This document shows positions 59,358 through 64,000 of a stretch of 64,000 bases of DNA, piece by piece. Made by a program: the position numbers and the translations under genes. Numbering within the stretch: the stretch's first letter is position 1; every line of letters starts with the position of its first letter. The stretch spans positions 8,308,001-8,372,000 of the forward strand of contig JAPFFF010000003.1 of NCBI GenBank assembly GCA_039105265.1, written 5' to 3'. The notes beneath the pieces are model-generated. The model saw only the letters and a list, made by a program, of their open reading frames with translations, did no database searches and was not told the DNA's origin. This DNA comes from Tritrichomonas musculus (lineage: Eukaryota; Parabasalia; Tritrichomonadida; Tritrichomonadidae).

Positions 59358-62300
59358 TTATATGAATTGTTCTGGCATTCTGCAGAACAATGTCGTTCCG
59401 AACTGTTGCATATCAATTTCAGCCACGTCAGTTGGCAAATAAACGCTCCACACGAAATTTTTAGTTTCGCCATTTGCAATCTCGCAAACGTCCGGCTCGA
59501 CCTGCATTGATCTAATGATCGCGTTCTTATACATTGGCACTGGGAACAATTTCGTCTGTCTATTTGAATTGAAGACAACTTTAGCGACCAATGAAGTGAC
59601 CAGCTTAAAAGGCTTAACGTACGGATTCTTGCCACTTTTTGAGATGATCAGTTCACCATCGTTATTATCGTCTTCGTAGATGCACGATTCAGGATTGAAT
59701 ATGTAATCAGCGTTAGCCAGACAGACCTTATTCAAATACAGGCATCTATTTTCTTTCAAATTTTTTGAATTTTCATCGGGAACGATAGAAAATTGATAAC
59801 TATACAAATCGAGCGGTTGGTTGTCCTGGATTGCGCAATTAAGGATGAACGAACGAAGGAGCATCGAAGGGAACTCGATTAATCTTATGTCATAAATTAC
59901 AGGGTCCTTTTCCTGTATCAATCTTGTCAGCTGAGAATGTCTCTCTATGACATGTGATATGAAAGAATTAAAAGTCACGAAATTTGAAATTTTCGTAACT
60001 TTCGCCCATGTCATTGGCACTTTTCCGTTATTAAAGTCTATGCCGATATCCGATGCAATTCCCTTCATGAATTCGTACGTTAACCGGCTCATTTCTTCTC
60101 TCAAAAAAATAACGATTTCATTCAATTTTTCAACTTCTTGAATCAGGAATAAACCGATCGGATTCAATGCTTTATTTTTCAGATCATCATCACTGAGAAC
60201 TATCTGATCTGGCATCAACATGGCAAAGTTGTCGAGCTTCATCATCGCCCCTTTAAAGTCAAACTCCTTCATCAATCCTTCCCTTCGACTTTGATTGAAT
60301 TTGACAAACGGTTTTGTCGCCCAAATTGAGAGGTTCCAACTCAAAAGTGAGCGAGAACTCATGTGAAGAACAACCGTCGACGTGAAGATCGGAATCTTCT
60401 GAATGATTTGGCGGAAGTTGCCAAGGGGCGTCTCGCCAAATGGGACCTTCCAGATCTCTTTTTCAATGCTTTTCGCGGCAACCGAGAAACCGTCTTCAAG
60501 GGTTGCCTGTTTGATCATCTGTGATGTGTGTGCCTGTATCGTTCTCCTATCGTGAATCTCACCTATGCCGGCGCATATCAGCTGATCTATCTGCGTCCTC
60601 AAGTTGCGAAGCGGCGCGTCGTTCGGGTGGGCGTCGATGATGATTCTAAGTTGCTCGATCATGTCGCGAAACGCGAGATCGTTAAGGTGAAAGAAAGAGG
60701 CGAAACCGACGGGCGTCAAAAAGTTCCTGAACGATAGAGACGATAGCAAAAGTGCACAAACATAGGACAATATTTTCATCGCCCTGGGATTCGTCGTGGA
60801 ACGGATGGACGACGAGTGGTGCTGGAAATACGAAAGCATGTTGTTCTTGATCGACGGGTAACTTTCAACGTAGACTCGCTTGGACTTCGTCAGCATCATC
60901 TTTGGCAGATACAAGGTTGTGGATGCAAGCACAATGAGTCTGAAGTTAGCGTTGACGTTTGTTGTCGTCATTTGGGTGAAGACGTCAGTCAATAACGACG
61001 CTGCCACTCTCGATGCTTCGCTGTAATGAACAATGATCCAGTTGCCACGTGACATTGAAATTTGAATCATTTTTCGCGTGTTCCTGATCAAGTCGGAATC
61101 ATTGTAAAGCGAAGCAATGCTGAGATTCTCATGCTTCTGCCTCAGTCCAACAAAATGTTGTATGAGGGCTGTCGGATTGAGAAGCTCCTTGGTGTCGCAC
61201 ACAACAATTGTTGGCGTCGATGCGTTACTTGGAATGATTGCATCGAATTGAAAGAATGGAATGTAATTCAAGTAATCCTCAGTGAACGAATCTTTAATGA
61301 ACTGTGTAATATGGTCAAACATTGGCACAACATTACTCTTCATAAGGAGTTCAAAACTGTCTTGATTTTGTTGCTGCTTTTTATTTCCAAAATCTGCTGT
61401 TTTTGTGATTTCAGAGGATATGTGGTCCAATACGACATACAAGTCAGACAAAGAATACTTTTTAATGTAGAATGCTGACATGAACATGAAGAACAGACAA
61501 TCACTGATTGGTAATGATTGTATAATGAACTGGAATGTCGTATTTGAAATGGACAGAGACAAGTTTGTTTGCTGTTCTTCAGTGATTGAATTGGGATGAA
61601 TTCCACTGCTTGAAATGACAGCTGAAACTTGCTTCAAATACGCGTTGAATGCAAAGAAGGCTGATTTATTAACAATGATTAAATCGCGTGAAATAACTCT
61701 CCAAAATATTTTGCATAAATCAACGTGATTCTTCAAAGGATCAATGATTGCATTCATTTGATCTCGTGTCGTTGAAAAGTCAGGATTACTTGACATTGCA
61801 TTCAACAAACTTTCTTTCAATTTGATCAAATCGCTGATGATTGTTTCATCATCCAAGCAATCATATTCAGAATTAGATTCTTGCGTTTCAACAACATCAG
61901 AAAGAAGCTCAAGTGTGTCGTGTTCACATTTAATAATTTGGACATTATGAAGAGATTCGACACGTTTCATTTCAAGAATTTTTGGTGCAAGTTCAGGTTC
62001 AAAGAATTCAATTAATTGACGCTCAAATGCATATTTTGTTGATTGAAGAGATGTTTCAGAAGCATCAATGATTGTTACACGTGAAACCAAATCATTAGGA
62101 AGGTCAATAATTCTTGCTAATGATGAAACTAAAACAAGCTTAAAATTGGTGTCCCAATTAACAAGCTTTGAACCAACACGAATGTTTTTAGAAACATTTT
62201 TATTCTTTGGAATGAACAGAAGAAGAGACAAAACGGATGAAACAAGAGGATTCAAGTCATTACAATCAGTTAAAACCAAGATTTTTCCTTCAGAAATTGC

Positions 62301-64000
62301 ATTTTGAAGAATGTTTTCAAGATTTGAAACAGATTGTGAAACGGTTATTAACTTTTTCGTTTTAACCGTTGATGAAAACAAATTCAAAACAATTCCATCA
62401 GGATCAAAAAGAAGAGGTGTTCTGATACAAGTTGTCAAATGTCTAACTTCAATTTGGCAAGGATCAAATTGTGACCAAGAAGCAGAAGTAGTTGCATTTG
62501 AATTCGATGCTTTAATTTCATTATTGTTGCTATTAATGGAAGTCAAAGTAGAAGCAAAAGTTGAATTAGAACTCGATGTAGGATTCGATTTGGTTGATGG
62601 AAGACTGTTTATTATTTGTTCATTCATTGTTGAATTCAAATTATGTGAAGGTGTCAAATTAAAGGTTGCATTCAAATTTGAATTAATCAATGAATTATTA
62701 ATCGAATCTGCAAAGAATCTGTCATTTATTGATTGCAATGGATCTTCATAAGAAGTGTTGATTCCAGCTGTCTTTAACAATTCCATTACTTCTTTCAAAC
62801 TTTCTTGTCGGTCATTCAAATTCATTGAACCGCAAAAGACCAAATAAAATGAGAATAAAATTGAATTTCCTATCAATTTTGAGCATGTTTCATTAAAGTT
62901 CTTCGTTTCAGATTCCCATTTATCCGTTATCTTATCAATTCCTTTGAAGATCGAATCAATCGATTTCTTTCTTTGGTCTATCTTTGAATATTCTTCCTCC
63001 ATCAATGCTCGCTTCTTGTTTGATTCGACAAGTGACTGACTTTCTGCTTGCAATGTCTTTTCAACTTGTTCGATTGAAGGAAGTTCAATATTCATATCTT
63101 CGATGAATTTGTCAAGTAACCTTTGCTTTTCATCTAGATTTTTCTTCTTTTCTAGTATTTCTTGATCAATTCTCGCTAGAATTAAAAGGTTGCTTATCCA
63201 ACGATACAAAATGATCAATGCTGGCGCGATTGTTTCAAGATCTTTCTCATTTAATTTAGGATCTTCGTGGAATGTTTGTGCTTCTTCTAAAAGCTTAGGT
63301 GTAATTGTATCTTCAGTGATTTTTGTGGTAATTGTTTGCACAAACATCGCTCCCATCAACAACTTTTGGCCACTTTTTTCATATGAAGGAGGAAGCTCAA
63401 GCAAAGCACAGAACATTTCGAGAAGAAGTCGTAATGCTGGATGAGGATCTGAAGCAGTTATTCTTATAGTTTCGATATCGTTATCATTCAATTTTTCAAC
63501 TTCTTTCGTTATCGTTTCAACGATGTTTTTTTGATTCAATTTTTCTTGTTCTCGTTCTTTGTACTCTTTTATGAGATTTTCAACTTCTTCTTTCTTTTCT
63601 TTGGATTCTTGTTCAAGCTTCACTTTTCGAACTTCAATTGCTTCCTTTCGCGTGTTGTACGAATTCTTGAGATTGTCCGAATCAACTTGAAGTTTGTGCA
63701 AATTGGGTGCAAGTGATTCTAAGTGTTCGTTAACTTTTGTTGATTCTTCTTTCAGCATTTTAATGAATCTCAAGGCAGCCGAAATGTTCTTCTCTTTCAT
63801 TTCGATCTCCTTGAAATCATCCTGGACAAAATGAGAGAAGCTGTCGACAAAGTCATAGAATTTATTGGGCGAAAAAATCGTTGTGAACTTCTCAGCAATT
63901 TGAACAATTTTCGGCAAGAAAAGAAGCAACTTTTGCATGTCGTTTTCATTGGTTTTGATAAGGTCTTTCATTTCGTCACTCTTCAGCATGACTGAAACAA
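59358..64000 (-). CDS. Dynein heavy chain, C-terminal part (5' end beyond window)
   Basis: The minus-strand frame stays open to the right edge, so the gene starts outside; about 1546 residues are visible, roughly the last third of a dynein heavy chain. In order: end of AAA4, the stalk with coiled coil CC1, a microtubule-binding domain (ASDPHPALRLLLEMFCALLELPP...ALIILYRWISNLL), coiled coil CC2, AAA5 (LLFDPDGIVLNLF...), AAA6 (GNWIIVHYSEAS...FRLIVLAS) and a C-terminal domain ending FCRMPEQFI. A Ser/Asn/Thr-rich insert of about 95 residues sits between CC2 and AAA5 (around 430-520). The C-terminal domain lacks several usual signature words, so this is a divergent heavy chain; axonemal or cytoplasmic class cannot be decided. 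The last 2 kb of coding sequence are unusually G/C-rich. Confidence 0.87.
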   Translation of the reverse strand, partial: VSVMLKSDEMKDLIKTNENDMQKLLLFLPKIVQIAEKFTTIFSPNKFYDFVDSFSHFVQDDFKEIEMKEKNISAALRFIKMLKEESTKVNEHLESLAPNLHKLQVDSDNLKNSYNTRKEAIEVRKVKLEQESKEKKEEVENLIKEYKEREQEKLNQKNIVETITKEVEKLNDNDIETIRITASDPHPALRLLLEMFCALLELPPSYEKSGQKLLMGAMFVQTITTKITEDTITPKLLEEAQTFHEDPKLNEKDLETIAPALIILYRWISNLLILARIDQEILEKKKNLDEKQRLLDKFIEDMNIELPSIEQVEKTLQAESQSLVESNKKRALMEEEYSKIDQRKKSIDSIFKGIDKITDKWESETKNFNETCSKLIGNSILFSFYLVFCGSMNLNDRQESLKEVMELLKTAGINTSYEDPLQSINDRFFADSINNSLINSNLNATFNLTPSHNLNSTMNEQIINSLPSTKSNPTSSSNSTFASTLTSINSNNNEIKASNSNATTSASWSQFDPCQIEVRHLTTCIRTPLLFDPDGIVLNLFSSTVKTKKLITVSQSVSNLENILQNAISEGKILVLTDCNDLNPLVSSVLSLLLFIPKNKNVSKNIRVGSKLVNWDTNFKLVLVSSLARIIDLPNDLVSRVTIIDASETSLQSTKYAFERQLIEFFEPELAPKILEMKRVESLHNVQIIKCEHDTLELLSDVVETQESNSEYDCLDDETIISDLIKLKESLLNAMSSNPDFSTTRDQMNAIIDPLKNHVDLCKIFWRVISRDLIIVNKSAFFAFNAYLKQVSAVISSSGIHPNSITEEQQTNLSLSISNTTFQFIIQSLPISDCLFFMFMSAFYIKKYSLSDLYVVLDHISSEITKTADFGNKKQQQNQDSFELLMKSNVVPMFDHITQFIKDSFTEDYLNYIPFFQFDAIIPSNASTPTIVVCDTKELLNPTALIQHFVGLRQKHENLSIASLYNDSDLIRNTRKMIQISMSRGNWIIVHYSEASRVAASLLTDVFTQMTTTNVNANFRLIVLASTTLYLPKMMLTKSKRVYVESYPSIKNNMLSYFQHHSSSIRSTTNPRAMKILSYVCALLLSSLSFRNFLTPVGFASFFHLNDLAFRDMIEQLRIIIDAHPNDAPLRNLRTQIDQLICAGIGEIHDRRTIQAHTSQMIKQATLEDGFSVAAKSIEKEIWKVPFGETPLGNFRQIIQKIPIFTSTVVLHMSSRSLLSWNLSIWATKPFVKFNQSRREGLMKEFDFKGAMMKLDNFAMLMPDQIVLSDDDLKNKALNPIGLFLIQEVEKLNEIVIFLREEMSRLTYEFMKGIASDIGIDFNNGKVPMTWAKVTKISNFVTFNSFISHVIERHSQLTRLIQEKDPVIYDIRLIEFPSMLLRSFILNCAIQDNQPLDLYSYQFSIVPDENSKNLKENRCLYLNKVCLANADYIFNPESCIYEDDNNDGELIISKSGKNPYVKPFKLVTSLVAKVVFNSNRQTKLFPVPMYKNAIIRSMQVEPDVCEIANGETKNFVWSVYLPTDVAEIDMQQFGTTLFCRMPEQFI

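Noticed and set aside
1-64000. tRNA or rRNA genes
   Set aside because: Scanning by eye for the T-loop GGTTCGAATCC-type word and its complement, and for conserved rRNA words, gave nothing convincing. tRNAscan and Infernal would be decisive.

Overview
The window looks like a piece of a parabasalid (trichomonad) genome, most likely a Tritrichomonas-type species. Reasons: very AT-rich intergenic DNA; long, almost intron-free genes; BTB-like plus DUF3447-style ankyrin proteins; Asn-rich runs; MULE-type transposases; a surface-type beta-helix protein; trichomonad-style initiator motifs (TCA + pyrimidine + T/A) just before several start codons; and one intron with a GTATGT 5' site and a branch-point motif fused to the 3' site. 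Species is an inference; no rRNA or other marker is present.

Layout. 1-650 is a degenerate short-repeat tract. 1011-4913 (-) is a spliced IRE/Greatwall-type AGC kinase. 5840-6220 (-) is a small Ala/Glu-rich helical protein. 8347-10062 (-) is a CAMK/SNF1-like kinase. 10602-24910 is a transposon-rich, gene-poor block. It holds a 5.1 kb TTAA-flanked element with a Kolobok-like DDE transposase ending in a linker-histone-like winged helix, a small foldback element, a TTAA MITE with a second element nested in it, and a MULE (MULE DDE + SWIM) preceded by a 119-bp tandem array. It also contains a Myb-like gene and a 458-bp MITE with a clear 9-bp target duplication.

25285-36530 carries host genes mostly on +: a PH-like/LRR protein, a BTB-ankyrin protein with an acidic tail, a SEP-UBX (UBXN11-like) protein, a papain-like protease homologue whose catalytic Cys is Asp, a charged CFAP97-like protein on -, and a type I membrane beta-helix protein. 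36531-37919 holds a MITE and a hairpin. 37920-46696 (-) has two tandem large ankyrin genes, a second copy of the TTAA MITE, and a single C2-domain protein. 47101-48153 is a degenerate DHHC (DHYC) acyltransferase. 48543-49241 is an unknown protein. 49789-52608 has two paralogous small kinases. 52835-54508 is a PLP decarboxylase, 54997-58161 a cytosolic leucyl-tRNA synthetase, and 59358 to the window end the C-terminal third of a divergent dynein heavy chain.

No operon-like pathway is visible. The genes are independent housekeeping, signalling, cytoskeletal and surface functions. The most notable points are the transposase-H15 fusion in a TTAA-ended element, the kinase intron, the 25-nt frame-breaking insert with AT...AC ends in an ankyrin gene, and the protease homologue without its nucleophile.
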